Source: Embleya hyalina (GTDB lineage Bacteria > Actinomycetota > Actinomycetes > Streptomycetales > Streptomycetaceae). Taken from it: a stretch of 64,000 bases of DNA. Under the pieces are notes generated by a model that was given only the letters and a program-made list of their open reading frames with translations, did not search any database and had not been told where the DNA came from. This document shows positions 32,475 to 39,876 of the stretch, piece by piece (positions within the stretch are counted from its first letter, which is position 1; each line of letters opens with the position of its first letter). The DNA lies in contig NZ_BIFH01000018.1 of assembly GCF_003967355.1 (NCBI RefSeq), positions 1 through 64,000 on the forward strand, written 5' to 3'. The position numbers and the translations under genes are program-made.

Positions 32475-33206
32475 TCACGCGATGCGGCGGACGAGCAGGA
32501 CGTGGTCGATCACCTCGGCGGTGCGGCCGTCGGGGCCGACCGCGATCCGGTGCGGCATGTCCGCGCGTTCGACCCGCCACTGTGTGGGGGACAGGCGCAG
32601 CGGTGCCACGACCTCCCGGGGTGTCGGATACCGCACGTCCGGGTCCTGATTCCACGACCACGGCGCCGTCGAACCGTGGTCGACGACCAGCAGCCGTCCG
32701 CCCGGACGCAGCAGCTCGGCGGCGGAGCGCAGGACGGCGGTGCGGTCCTGCTCGTACGGGGTGTGGAAGTAGTGCGCGTTGACCAGGTCGAAGCGCAGGT
32801 CGGGCAGCGCGGCGCGGATGTCCTGCGGGGTGGCGGTGACGCGATCGCCCAGGCCGCGGGCGTGGGCCTGCCGGGCGAGTCGGGAGGTGGCCACGGCCGA
32901 GACGTCGAGGGCGGTGACCCGCCAACCCCGATCCGCGAGCCACAGCGCGTCGCCGCCGCCACCACATCCGAGGTCCAGCGCGTCGCCCGGGGGCAGTGGC
33001 GTGACCGCCTCGACGAGGCGGGTGTTCGGCCGCGGGTCGGTGGGCGCGGGGCGCCGGGCGTACATCGAGTCCCAGTAGCGTGCGGCGTCGTCCCCGGACG
33101 GGTGCGGGTCGGTGAGGTGTGGTGCCGCGTCGGTGGGGTGCGGCGTCGTGTCGGTGGGGTGCGGTGCGGCGTCGTTCCGGTGCGGTGCGGCGTCGGAGTG
33201 CTCCAT
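32475..33206 (-). CDS. SAM-dependent methyltransferase with tandem-repeat N-terminus
   Basis: A 243-residue class I methyltransferase. The SAM-binding LDLGCGGGGDALWLADRG lies near residues 77-94, with TALDVSAVATSRLARQA (acidic loop) and the post-I motif RFDLVNAHYFHTP. The first 38 residues are a low-complexity stretch of about four copies of an 8-residue unit (PHPTDAA-like), encoded by a 24-bp tandem DNA repeat. Small-molecule methylation is likely (TehB/thiopurine-type core). ATG 33206 follows AAGGAA. It diverges from an XRE-cupin regulator and leads an operon with the DinB gene. Confidence 0.88.
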   Translation of the reverse strand: MEHSDAAPHRNDAAPHPTDTTPHPTDAAPHLTDPHPSGDDAARYWDSMYARRPAPTDPRPNTRLVEAVTPLPPGDALDLGCGGGGDALWLADRGWRVTALDVSAVATSRLARQAHARGLGDRVTATPQDIRAALPDLRFDLVNAHYFHTPYEQDRTAVLRSAAELLRPGGRLLVVDHGSTAPWSWNQDPDVRYPTPREVVAPLRLSPTQWRVERADMPHRIAVGPDGRTAEVIDHVLLVRRIA

Positions 33207-33272
33207 GGGATTCCTTCCCCTCGGTGTCGGTGCGGCCAGTCTCGGCCGACGTATCACCGGGTGGCGCGCTTC

Positions 33273-33289
33273 CTTGCCGTTTCGGCAAG
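33273..33289. promoter_or_regulatory. Operator-like dyad upstream of XRE-cupin gene
   Basis: CTTGCCG TTT CGGCAAG, 7-bp perfect arms, ending 8 bp before the regulator's ATG. It lies in the gap to the divergent methyltransferase operon and is likely the XRE binding site. Confidence 0.5.
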
Positions 33290-33297
33290 CTGGTCCC

Positions 33298-33894
33298 ATG
33301 GACTCTGCACTGGAAGACGTGCTCGACGCGGTCGGACCACGACTGCGGGCGCTGCGGCAGGCGCGTGGCATCACCCTCGCCGAACTCTCGGCGACCACCG
33401 GGGTGTCCGAAAGCACCCTGTCCCGGTTGGAGAGTGGTCGGCGCCGGGCGACCCTGGAACTGCTGCTGCTCCTGTCGGACGCCTACGACGTCCCGCTGGA
33501 CGACCTGGTGGGCGCCCCGCGCGCCGGCGATCCGCGCATCCACCTGAAGCCGATCCGGCGGTTCGGAATGACGTTCGTACCGCTGTCCCGACGGCCGGGC
33601 GGCACACAGGCCTTCAAGATGATCATTCCGGCGCGCCCGGAACCGCTCGAACCGACGTTGCAGACCCACGAGGGGTTCGAGTGGCTGTACGTGCTCGGCG
33701 GCACGTTGCGCCTGGTGGTCGGCGAGCGGGATGTGACGGTGCGGGCGGACAACGCCGTCGAGTTCGACACCTCGCTGCCGCACTGGCTGGGCAGCGCGGA
33801 TGGCGGGGCGGTGGAGCTTCTGGTCCTGTTCGACCTGCAGGGGACGCGGGCGCACGTGCACGGGGGCCGGGGTGCGCCTCGGGTGCGCACGTAG
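33298..33894 (+). CDS. XRE-family regulator with cupin sensor domain
   Basis: A 198-residue regulator. The helix-turn-helix_3 domain covers residues 10-70 (LRALRQARGITLAELSATTG, VSESTLSRLESGRRR). A cupin_2 fold spans about residues 105-185, with HEGFEWLYVLGGTLRLVVGE and the downstream DTSLPHWLG metal/ligand half. It has no ribosome-binding site before ATG 33298, so it may be leaderless. It diverges from the methyltransferase/DinB unit and probably regulates it through the dyad at 33273-33289. Confidence 0.9.
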   Translation: MDSALEDVLDAVGPRLRALRQARGITLAELSATTGVSESTLSRLESGRRRATLELLLLLSDAYDVPLDDLVGAPRAGDPRIHLKPIRRFGMTFVPLSRRPGGTQAFKMIIPARPEPLEPTLQTHEGFEWLYVLGGTLRLVVGERDVTVRADNAVEFDTSLPHWLGSADGGAVELLVLFDLQGTRAHVHGGRGAPRVRT

Positions 33895-33903
33895 GCCGGA
33901 GCG

Positions 33904-34029
33904 TCAGTGCCTGCGGGGGCCGCGGTGGCGTTTGGCCAGCCATCGGGTGGTCAGTACCACCAGCAGGATGACGAGGCCGATCATCACGACCGCCGCGATG
34001 CGTAGGCGCAGCACCGATTCCGTCGACAT
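33904..34029 (-). CDS. 41-residue single-pass membrane protein
   Basis: A tiny protein with a short N-terminus (MSTESVLRLR), one transmembrane helix (IAAVVMIGLVILLVVLTTRW) and a basic tail (LAKRHRGPRRH). A near-perfect ribosome-binding site, AAGGAGG, lies 6 nt upstream of ATG 34029, the best evidence it is real. It lies 51 bp downstream of another small gene on the same strand. No family recognised. Confidence 0.65.
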   Translation of the reverse strand: MSTESVLRLRIAAVVMIGLVILLVVLTTRWLAKRHRGPRRH

Positions 34030-34080
34030 TCCGGCCTCCTTCGGCGTGCGTGGGTACGGCGGGTACCTGCGGGCCCGGGG

Positions 34081-34290
34081 CTACCTGCCGTGTCGCCGGG
34101 ACCTGGTCCTGGTGCGCTTCCAGAGCAGGAGGGCGACTCCGGCCGCCGCCGCGCCGAGCGCGGGCGCCCCTCGCCTGGCGCGATGCCCGGGGGCGGCACC
34201 GTGATCGGCCGCGCGGTCCTTGACGGCGTCGGGGGTCGGGGTCACGGTGCGGGCCTTGGTTCCGGCGCGGGATTCGTGGCGGCTGCCCAT
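34081..34290 (-). CDS. Small 69-residue basic protein with hydrophobic C-terminal segment
   Basis: A polar, charged N-terminal half (MGSRHESRAGTKARTVTPTP) is followed by a short hydrophobic stretch (GAPALGAAAAGVALLLW) and a strongly basic end (KRTRTRSRRHGR). ATG 34290 has AGGAAG about 13 nt upstream, so initiation is uncertain. Positioned between the glycosylase-like gene and the 41-residue membrane protein on the same strand. Function unknown. Confidence 0.5.
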   Translation of the reverse strand: MGSRHESRAGTKARTVTPTPDAVKDRAADHGAAPGHRARRGAPALGAAAAGVALLLWKRTRTRSRRHGR

Positions 34291-34405
34291 GGTCGTCGTC
34301 TCGCTTCCTGTGGTTCGGGCGTGGCTTCCTGCGTGTCCTCCGGGTCTTCCTGTCGGGCGGCTACCCGGGTCGTGGTCGATGACACGTCCGTTCGGGTGTC
34401 CGCGT

Positions 34406-35083
34406 TCACTCCGGTGGTGGAGTCGCGGTGGTGACGCGGTCGGCCAGGTGCCTGTCCAGGTCGACGCGGACCAGTGCGGCGGCGAGTCGGGCCAGGTCGT
34501 CGGCGGCCACCAGGGCCGCGAGGCCCCGCGCGGTGGTGGGCAGGTCGAGCCGGGCGGCGCCGTGCAGGGCCCGATCGTCCAGGGTCGGCCGCAGGAACGG
34601 CCAGACGGCCTGGGCCTCGCGGCAGAACATCCCGGCGCCGGTCGGCCCGATGCCGGGGAATTCGCGGAGCAGTTCCCGGACCCGTTCGGGTCGTTCGTCG
34701 GCGTCGCGGGCGAGTCGACGCAGGTCGTCGGCGTAGCGACGGTGGATCAGGTCGGCGCAGTCGCCCAGCCGGGTCGCGGTGCCCTCGTCGTAGCGCACGT
34801 AGTGGGCGCGGCCGAGTGCGTCGACGCGTTGTCGCCAGGTGAGTGCGGCCAGGCCGGTGGGTGTGCCGCCGCCGGCCGCGAAGAGTTCACGGGCGGCGGC
34901 GACGGCGATCGAGGCCTTGATCCGGGTGGCGGCGAGATTGCTCAGGACCAGCAGTCGCCACAGCGGCGCGGGCTTGTCCGCGAGCCGCACGTCGGCTTCC
35001 TCGGCGTAGGTCGTGCCGGCTTCGGCGAGCAGGGTCCGGACGGTGGCACGGTGTCGTGCGGGGGACTGCGGCCTGTCGGTCAC
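34406..35083 (-). CDS. HhH-GPD-type endonuclease III-like protein
   Basis: A 225-residue protein of the helix-hairpin-helix DNA glycosylase/endonuclease superfamily. The hairpin LLREFPGIGPTGAGMFCREA lies near residues 140-160, with flanking helices including LWRLLVLSNLAATRIKASIA. The Lys/Asp pair of bifunctional endonuclease III is not obvious: Phe/Cys/Arg follow the hairpin. There is no Fe-S cluster cysteine set, so it may be a non-catalytic or divergent member. GTG 35083 follows GGAAGG. Possibly co-transcribed with the two small genes downstream. Confidence 0.8.
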   Translation of the reverse strand: MTDRPQSPARHRATVRTLLAEAGTTYAEEADVRLADKPAPLWRLLVLSNLAATRIKASIAVAAARELFAAGGGTPTGLAALTWRQRVDALGRAHYVRYDEGTATRLGDCADLIHRRYADDLRRLARDADERPERVRELLREFPGIGPTGAGMFCREAQAVWPFLRPTLDDRALHGAARLDLPTTARGLAALVAADDLARLAAALVRVDLDRHLADRVTTATPPPE

Positions 35084-35473
35084 GGGCGCCTTCCGGGCGG
35101 GATGCGGTCGGTCGTTCCTGGCGGGAGCGAGTACCCGGACGGTCCGATCACAACCGTGTGCGGCGGGCCGGCGGATCGTGTCGCCCGGTGGGCGCGGCCG
35201 CGGGGGTGCGGGCGGTTTGGGAAGTGCCGCGGGGGCGGGGTGTGGAGCGGTGCGTTGTACGAACAACCTTTGCTGATAAGGGAGTTGGCCGTCCTCATGG
35301 TTGGTCGGCTGGAGCTGCCGGGGACTCGCGCGTTGATCGGCGGAACCGGGGCAGCCGGACGGGCACCGTTCGATGTCCTGGGGTTCCCCCACGGATCCGG
35401 GCGCGGGTCTCGTGCGATTGCGTGGAGGAGCCCGGGGTAACGGCGTGGAATCGAGCGAGCGAGATGAGGAACG
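35084..35473. other. Intergenic stretch upstream of ferritin-like gene
   Basis: A 390-bp gap without a convincing gene. An A+T-richer island at 35254-35284 contains the imperfect dyad GTTGTACGAACAAC (35254-35267) and GATAAG downstream, a possible promoter/operator of the ferritin-like gene. Confidence 0.35.
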
Positions 35474-36004
35474 ATGTCGGAATTCCTGAGTGACGTGGAA
35501 ACCCTCCGGGCCAAGGCTCGGCAGCAGATGGACAAGGGCCCGGTGACCGCCGCGTACGGGGCGGACCTGGAGCGGGTGGTGGAGGTGCTCAATACCGCCC
35601 TGGCCACCGAGATCGTGTGCGTGCTGCGCTATCGCCAACACCACTTCGCGGCGAAGGGCGTGCACGGGGAGACGGTCGCGGAGGAGTTCCTGGTCCACTC
35701 GAACGAGGAGCAGGAGCACGCGGACAAGCTCGCCGCGCGGATCACCCAGCTCGGTGGTGTACCGGACTTCGACCCGTCCACGGCCGCCGGGCGCGCCCAT
35801 TCGCAGTACGAGACGTCGTCGGATCTGACCGAGATGATTCGGGAGAACCTGGTCGCCGAGCGCATCGCGATCCAGGCGTACACGGAGATCGTCGGCTGGC
35901 TCGGCGACGGGGACCCGACCACGCGGCGGGTGATCGAGGACATTCTCTCGGTCGAGGAGGAGCACGCCGACGACATGCTGGGGTTCCTGGAGAAGAGTTC
36001 CTGA
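35474..36004 (+). CDS. Ferritin-like / bacterioferritin-family protein
   Basis: A 176-residue four-helix-bundle protein. Ferroxidase-type residues are visible in each helix: Glu in LATEIVCVLRYRQHHF, Glu/His in HSNEEQEHADKLAARI, Glu in ENLVAERIAIQAYTEI, and the Glu-Glu-x-His of VEEEHADDMLGFL. It resembles the Streptomyces bacterioferritin/DPS-like group that stores iron or detoxifies peroxide in the cytoplasm. No haem-binding Met is certain. ATG 35474 follows GAGGAACG. A strong hairpin (36021-36058) terminates it. It is monocistronic. Confidence 0.9.
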   Translation: MSEFLSDVETLRAKARQQMDKGPVTAAYGADLERVVEVLNTALATEIVCVLRYRQHHFAAKGVHGETVAEEFLVHSNEEQEHADKLAARITQLGGVPDFDPSTAAGRAHSQYETSSDLTEMIRENLVAERIAIQAYTEIVGWLGDGDPTTRRVIEDILSVEEEHADDMLGFLEKSS

Positions 36005-36020
36005 GCGTACGCCGGGAACG

Positions 36021-36058
36021 CGCGGGACCGGGGTGGCGGTCGCGCCCCCGGTCCCGCG
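36021..36058 (+). terminator. Terminator after ferritin-like gene
   Basis: Arms CGCGGGACCGGGG (36021-36033) and its complement (36046-36058), loop 12 nt, 17 nt after the stop codon. Confidence 0.75.
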
Positions 36059-36287
36059 TGTCGAGTCGTGACGAGATCCCGGTCGAGGCGGCGGCTCCGC
36101 GGTGCGTCCGCCCGCTGCCTCCCGGGTCACTCTCCCGATCGAATCGATCGTGTCGGGAGGGGAATTCGGGGTAGCCGCCGGTTCGCCGGCGAAGACGATT
36201 CCAAGACATGCGAACTCCCGGGCTTCATGGCCTTGTCGGAGCTGTTCGACGCTGCCCGGACCCGACCCGATCAGGAGGGGATGCACC

Positions 36288-37784
36288 GTGGCCGACGTAT
36301 CGGGACCGAGCACCCGACCGAGAGAGTCCACGACGTTCACCACGAACGTGCCGGCACGTCTGGATCGATTGCCGTGGTCGACGTGGCACTGGCGCATCCT
36401 GATCGGTCTCGGCACGGTGTGGATCCTCGACGGCCTCGAGGTCACGGTCGTCGGCAACGTCGCGGGCAGGTTGTCCGAATCCGACAGCGGTCTCGACATC
36501 ACCGCGGCGCAGGTGACCGGCCCGGGCGCCGCGCTGTACGTCGCGGGAGCCTGTATCGGCGCCCTGTTCTTCGCGTGGCTCACCGACCGGTTCGGGCGCC
36601 GGAAGTTGTTCATGGTCACCCTCGCCGTCTATCTGGCCGGCACCGCGCTGACCGCGCTGTCGGTCGAGGCGTGGATGTTCTTCCTGTTCCGGTTCGTCAC
36701 CGGACTGGGCATCGGCGGGGAGTACGCGGCGATCAACTCCGCGATCGACGAGTTGATGCCGGCCCGCTACCGGGGCCGCGTGGATCTCGCGGTGAACGGC
36801 ACCTACTGGGCCGGGGCGGCCGGTGGGGCGCTGTTGTCCGTACCGATGTTGAACACCGGGCTGTTCCCGGCCGATGTCGGCTGGCGGTTGACCTTCGCGT
36901 CGGGCGTGGTGCTGGGGTTGGTGATTTTGCTGGTGCGCCGGCATGTCCCCGAATCCCCGCGGTGGTTGTACCTGCACGGCCGCGGCGAGGAGGCCGAGCG
37001 GCTGGTCGCGGGCGTCGAGGAGAGGTTGGTCGCGGAGGGTGCGCACGGTGCCGGGGAGCGCCGCGAGTTGCCCGCGCCGGAGGGCGAAGTGACCATCGAC
37101 GAAGGCAAGTCCGCCGGGCTCGGCACGATCGCACGGGCCGTGGTGCGGGACTATCCGCGGCGTTCGGTGCTGGGATTGTCGCTGTTCATCGGGCAGGCGT
37201 TCCTCTACAACGCCATCACCTTCGGCTTCGCGTCCATTCTGGAGACGTTCTACGACGTGCCGAGTGGTCGGACGGGGTACTACTTCGCGGTGATCGCGGT
37301 CGGCAACCTGCTCGGACCGCTGCTGCTCGGGCCCCTGTTCGACTCGCTCGGCCGGCGGGTGATGATCACGTCGACGTACGTCGGCAGTGGCCTGGCGCTC
37401 TTCGGCACGGCCTGGCTGTTCGGTGCCGGACACCTGAACGCCTCCACGCTCACCGCCTGTTGGTGTGTGGTGCTGTTCCTGGCCTCGACCGGTGCGAGCA
37501 GTGCGTATCTGACCGTCTCGGAGATCTTCCCGATGGAGGCGCGTGCCTCGGCCATCGCGCTGTTCTACGCGGTCGGCACGGCGGCGGGCGGGATCGCCGG
37601 CCCGCTGGTCTTCTCCGACCTCACCAAGTCCGGCGATGTGGGCGACACCGTACTGGCGTTCTGCATCGGCGCGGCCCTGATGGTCGCGGCGGGCGTGGTG
37701 GCCGGGTTCCTCGCGGTGAACGCGGAACGCCGCTCGTTGGAGGACATCGCGCCGCCGCTGACGGCGGCGGACGAGCGCGGGTAG
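36288..37784 (+). CDS. MFS transporter, sugar-porter-like
   Basis: A 498-residue twelve-helix transporter. Sugar/aromatic-acid-porter signatures are present: TDRFGRRKLFMVTLA (motif A), RFVTGLGIGGEYAAINSAID and HVPESPRWLYLHGRGEEAE at the central loop. The second half has DSLGRRVMITSTYVG and EIFPMEARASAIALFYAVGT. Imports of sugars, organic acids or aromatic acids are typical; the substrate is unknown. GTG 36288 is preceded by AGGAGGGG. The gene is solitary, between two gene-free flanks. Confidence 0.9.
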   Translation: MADVSGPSTRPRESTTFTTNVPARLDRLPWSTWHWRILIGLGTVWILDGLEVTVVGNVAGRLSESDSGLDITAAQVTGPGAALYVAGACIGALFFAWLTDRFGRRKLFMVTLAVYLAGTALTALSVEAWMFFLFRFVTGLGIGGEYAAINSAIDELMPARYRGRVDLAVNGTYWAGAAGGALLSVPMLNTGLFPADVGWRLTFASGVVLGLVILLVRRHVPESPRWLYLHGRGEEAERLVAGVEERLVAEGAHGAGERRELPAPEGEVTIDEGKSAGLGTIARAVVRDYPRRSVLGLSLFIGQAFLYNAITFGFASILETFYDVPSGRTGYYFAVIAVGNLLGPLLLGPLFDSLGRRVMITSTYVGSGLALFGTAWLFGAGHLNASTLTACWCVVLFLASTGASSAYLTVSEIFPMEARASAIALFYAVGTAAGGIAGPLVFSDLTKSGDVGDTVLAFCIGAALMVAAGVVAGFLAVNAERRSLEDIAPPLTAADERG

Positions 37785-37888
37785 GGGCCGGGCGGGGCCT
37801 CGGGCCGGTCGTTCTCGGGCGGGGGCCGGCGGTGGCCCGGTGTACCGCGTTCACGGCCGGGGCGACGAGGCGGGGCGCAGGCGCGTCG

Positions 37889-38053
37889 CTACCTGACCAC
37901 GACGATGCACTCCGTGCGCACACCCTTCTCGTTGGTCCCCGCGTGGCACTTTTCCCGGTCCTTGTCCTGGGCGGACACCAGAAGCCAGGTGAGTCCGGCG
38001 AGGAGCACGAACACGGCCAGGGCGATCAGGAACCCCATCGCGACGTGCTTCAC
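37889..38053 (-). CDS. 54-residue single-pass membrane protein
   Basis: A short basic N-terminus (MKHVA), a transmembrane helix (MGFLIALAVFVLLAGLTWLL) and a charged exterior segment with two Cys (EKCHAGTNEKGVRTEC). The Cys pair could form a disulphide outside the membrane. GTG 38053 has GGAGGTGG upstream; ATG 38038 is an alternative. Unknown function; no partner gene evident. Confidence 0.6.
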   Translation of the reverse strand: MKHVAMGFLIALAVFVLLAGLTWLLVSAQDKDREKCHAGTNEKGVRTECIVVVR

Positions 38054-38125
38054 GGCCCTTGGCCACCTCCGTCGAGCAGCACCCTCGGCGCGCTCATGGA
38101 CGACACGTTCATCCTAGAGCCGACG

Positions 38126-39010
38126 TTACGAGTGGTGGGTCAGGAAGCCGCGCAGTACGCCGACCAACGCGGCCGGGTTGTCCTCCTGGACGTTGTGTCC
38201 GGCGTTCGGGACGACCGCCAGTCGTCCGTCCGGGATGCGCTCGACCAGGTGTTCGGCGGTGCTTCGCGGGAGCACCCCGCTGCGACCGCCGCGTACGAGC
38301 AGGACCGGAACTCCGGTCAGCAGTGCGGCCATTCGATCCATGGCGGCGAGAATGCCGGCGAAGTCCGGCGGACGCGGATCACCCTTCGGTACCCAATTGC
38401 CGTCGGGCGCACGGCGGAACAGTGTGCTCACGCGGTAGGCGACACTCGGGCGGTCGGCGCGCGGATTGACCCGCATCGCGGCTTCGACCACCGTGTCCAG
38501 TTCCGGTACGGGGCCCAGTCCGGCCACGAACGCCCTCGCCCGCCGGGTGCCCTCGAAGTTCACGCCCGGCGCGACGTCGACGAGCGCCAGGCGTTCCACC
38601 CGATCGGGCCGCGCAGCGGCGACGTGGGCCGCGACCACGCCGCCGAGTGACATGCCGACCAGCGCGAATCGATCGAGGCCGAGATGGTCGGCCGCGGCGA
38701 CGACGTCGGCCGCCATGGTGTCGATGCGGTAGTCGTCGGACCAGCCGCTGTCGCCGTGACCACGCAGATCCGGTGCGATCGGCCGGACGGCGCCGCGCAG
38801 GCCGAGGCAGACGAAATCCCAGGTGCGGGCGGTCAATCCGCCGCCGTGCAGCAGGACCACGGGGGCTCCGACGCCGCCCCAGTCGAATCCGTGCAGCCGG
38901 CAGCCCGCACGGGAGTGGTGGAACTCGCGGGGCGGCGTCGGATCGTCGATCGGCACGCCCAGGGCCGTCGCCAACCCGGTCATCGCCGAAATCGTGGCTC
39001 GTCCGGGCAC
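38126..39010 (-). CDS. Alpha/beta hydrolase
   Basis: A 294-residue alpha/beta-fold hydrolase. The oxyanion motif HGGGLTARTW, the strand APDLRGHGDSGWSDDY and the nucleophile elbow VGMSLGGVVAAHVAA are visible. The C-terminal LVRGGRSGVL carries no standard Asp (Gly-Gly-Arg-Ser), while the His in VPNAGHNVQEDNPAAL is present. Esterase, lactonase or C-C hydrolase activity is possible. GTG 39010 has GGAGACACC 6 nt away; ATG 38983 is an alternative without a ribosome-binding site. It diverges from a TetR gene with two strong operators between. Confidence 0.88.
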   Translation of the reverse strand: MPGRATISAMTGLATALGVPIDDPTPPREFHHSRAGCRLHGFDWGGVGAPVVLLHGGGLTARTWDFVCLGLRGAVRPIAPDLRGHGDSGWSDDYRIDTMAADVVAAADHLGLDRFALVGMSLGGVVAAHVAAARPDRVERLALVDVAPGVNFEGTRRARAFVAGLGPVPELDTVVEAAMRVNPRADRPSVAYRVSTLFRRAPDGNWVPKGDPRPPDFAGILAAMDRMAALLTGVPVLLVRGGRSGVLPRSTAEHLVERIPDGRLAVVPNAGHNVQEDNPAALVGVLRGFLTHHS

Positions 39011-39035
39011 GGTGTCTCCGTTCTTCCTGACTTCC

Positions 39036-39086
39036 CGCCTACCTTGAGCACTCAAGGTAGGCGGATTACCTTGATGGGTCAAGGTA
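39036..39086. promoter_or_regulatory. Pair of TetR-type operators
   Basis: Site 1 (39036-39063) has 12-bp perfect arms CGCCTACCTTGA and their complement around GCAC. Site 2 (39067-39086) has 8-bp arms TACCTTGA around TGGG. Both share TACCTTGA-N4-TCAAGGTA; centres are 27 bp apart. Confidence 0.9.
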
Positions 39087-39096
39087 GGCTGCGGCC

Positions 39097-39876
39097 ATGG
39101 CCACCCGAGTGCGACGCAACCCCGATGACGCCCGGCGGATGATTCTGGAGGCGGCGAGCAGGCTGCTGACCGAGGGCGGGCCGGCCGCCGTGCAGGTGCG
39201 CGCGGTCGCCGCCGAGATCGGGATGACGGATGCCGCCGTCAACCACCACTTCGGCACGCGCGATCGACTCCTGGACTCGCTGCTGCGCTTCGGCGGGGCC
39301 AGGCTCAAGGCCGAGTTGCGCGCCGTGCTGGACGCGTGGAGCGACGGCCCGACCGACCCCGCCGAGCTGGTGCGCGCGCTGGCCGCGCTGTACGCCGACG
39401 GCTACGCCGAACTGGCGCTCGCGCTGCACCGCTCCGGCCGGCGGGACACCGGCGCCGGACTGCTCGACGAGGTGGTGGACCGCCTGTACGCCCAGGCACG
39501 GGAGCACTGCGCGGCCGACGGCCGAACGCCGCCGACCCGCGACGCGATCCGGCTGACGATGGCCGGCCTGCACCAGGCCGTCGCGATGGAGCCGCTGTTC
39601 GGCGACGACTTCCGGCGCAGCGTCGGCCTCGACGCGAGCGCGCGGGAGCACACCCTCGACTGGTGGATCGAGGTCCTGCGGACGACCCTGTCCGGCCGAG
39701 GGCCCGGGCGAACGGTCACGGGTTCAAGGGAGGGCCACGGGGACGGCGTCGGGGCGGCCGCCGAGCAGGGCGGCGATGTGGTCCGCGCATCGGAGCGCCG
39801 CCGTGGTCATGGCGGACCCGGTCATGCCGGCGATGTGGGGGGTGAGCAGGGCGTTGGGGAGGCCGGAGAGGGGTGA
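39097..39876 (+). CDS. TetR-family regulator
   Basis: A 259-residue repressor. The helix-turn-helix lies near residues 12-58 (DARRMILEAASRLLTEGGPA, EIGMTDAAVNHHFGTRDRLL) and the ligand domain runs to about residue 205 (ending TLDWWIEVLRTTLSGR). The last 50 or so residues are Gly/Arg-rich and lie antisense to the 3' end of the dehydrogenase gene, so the native end may have lost an earlier stop codon. ATG 39097 begins directly after the operators. It diverges from the alpha/beta hydrolase, its presumed target. Confidence 0.88.
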   Translation: MATRVRRNPDDARRMILEAASRLLTEGGPAAVQVRAVAAEIGMTDAAVNHHFGTRDRLLDSLLRFGGARLKAELRAVLDAWSDGPTDPAELVRALAALYADGYAELALALHRSGRRDTGAGLLDEVVDRLYAQAREHCAADGRTPPTRDAIRLTMAGLHQAVAMEPLFGDDFRRSVGLDASAREHTLDWWIEVLRTTLSGRGPGRTVTGSREGHGDGVGAAAEQGGDVVRASERRRGHGGPGHAGDVGGEQGVGEAGEG

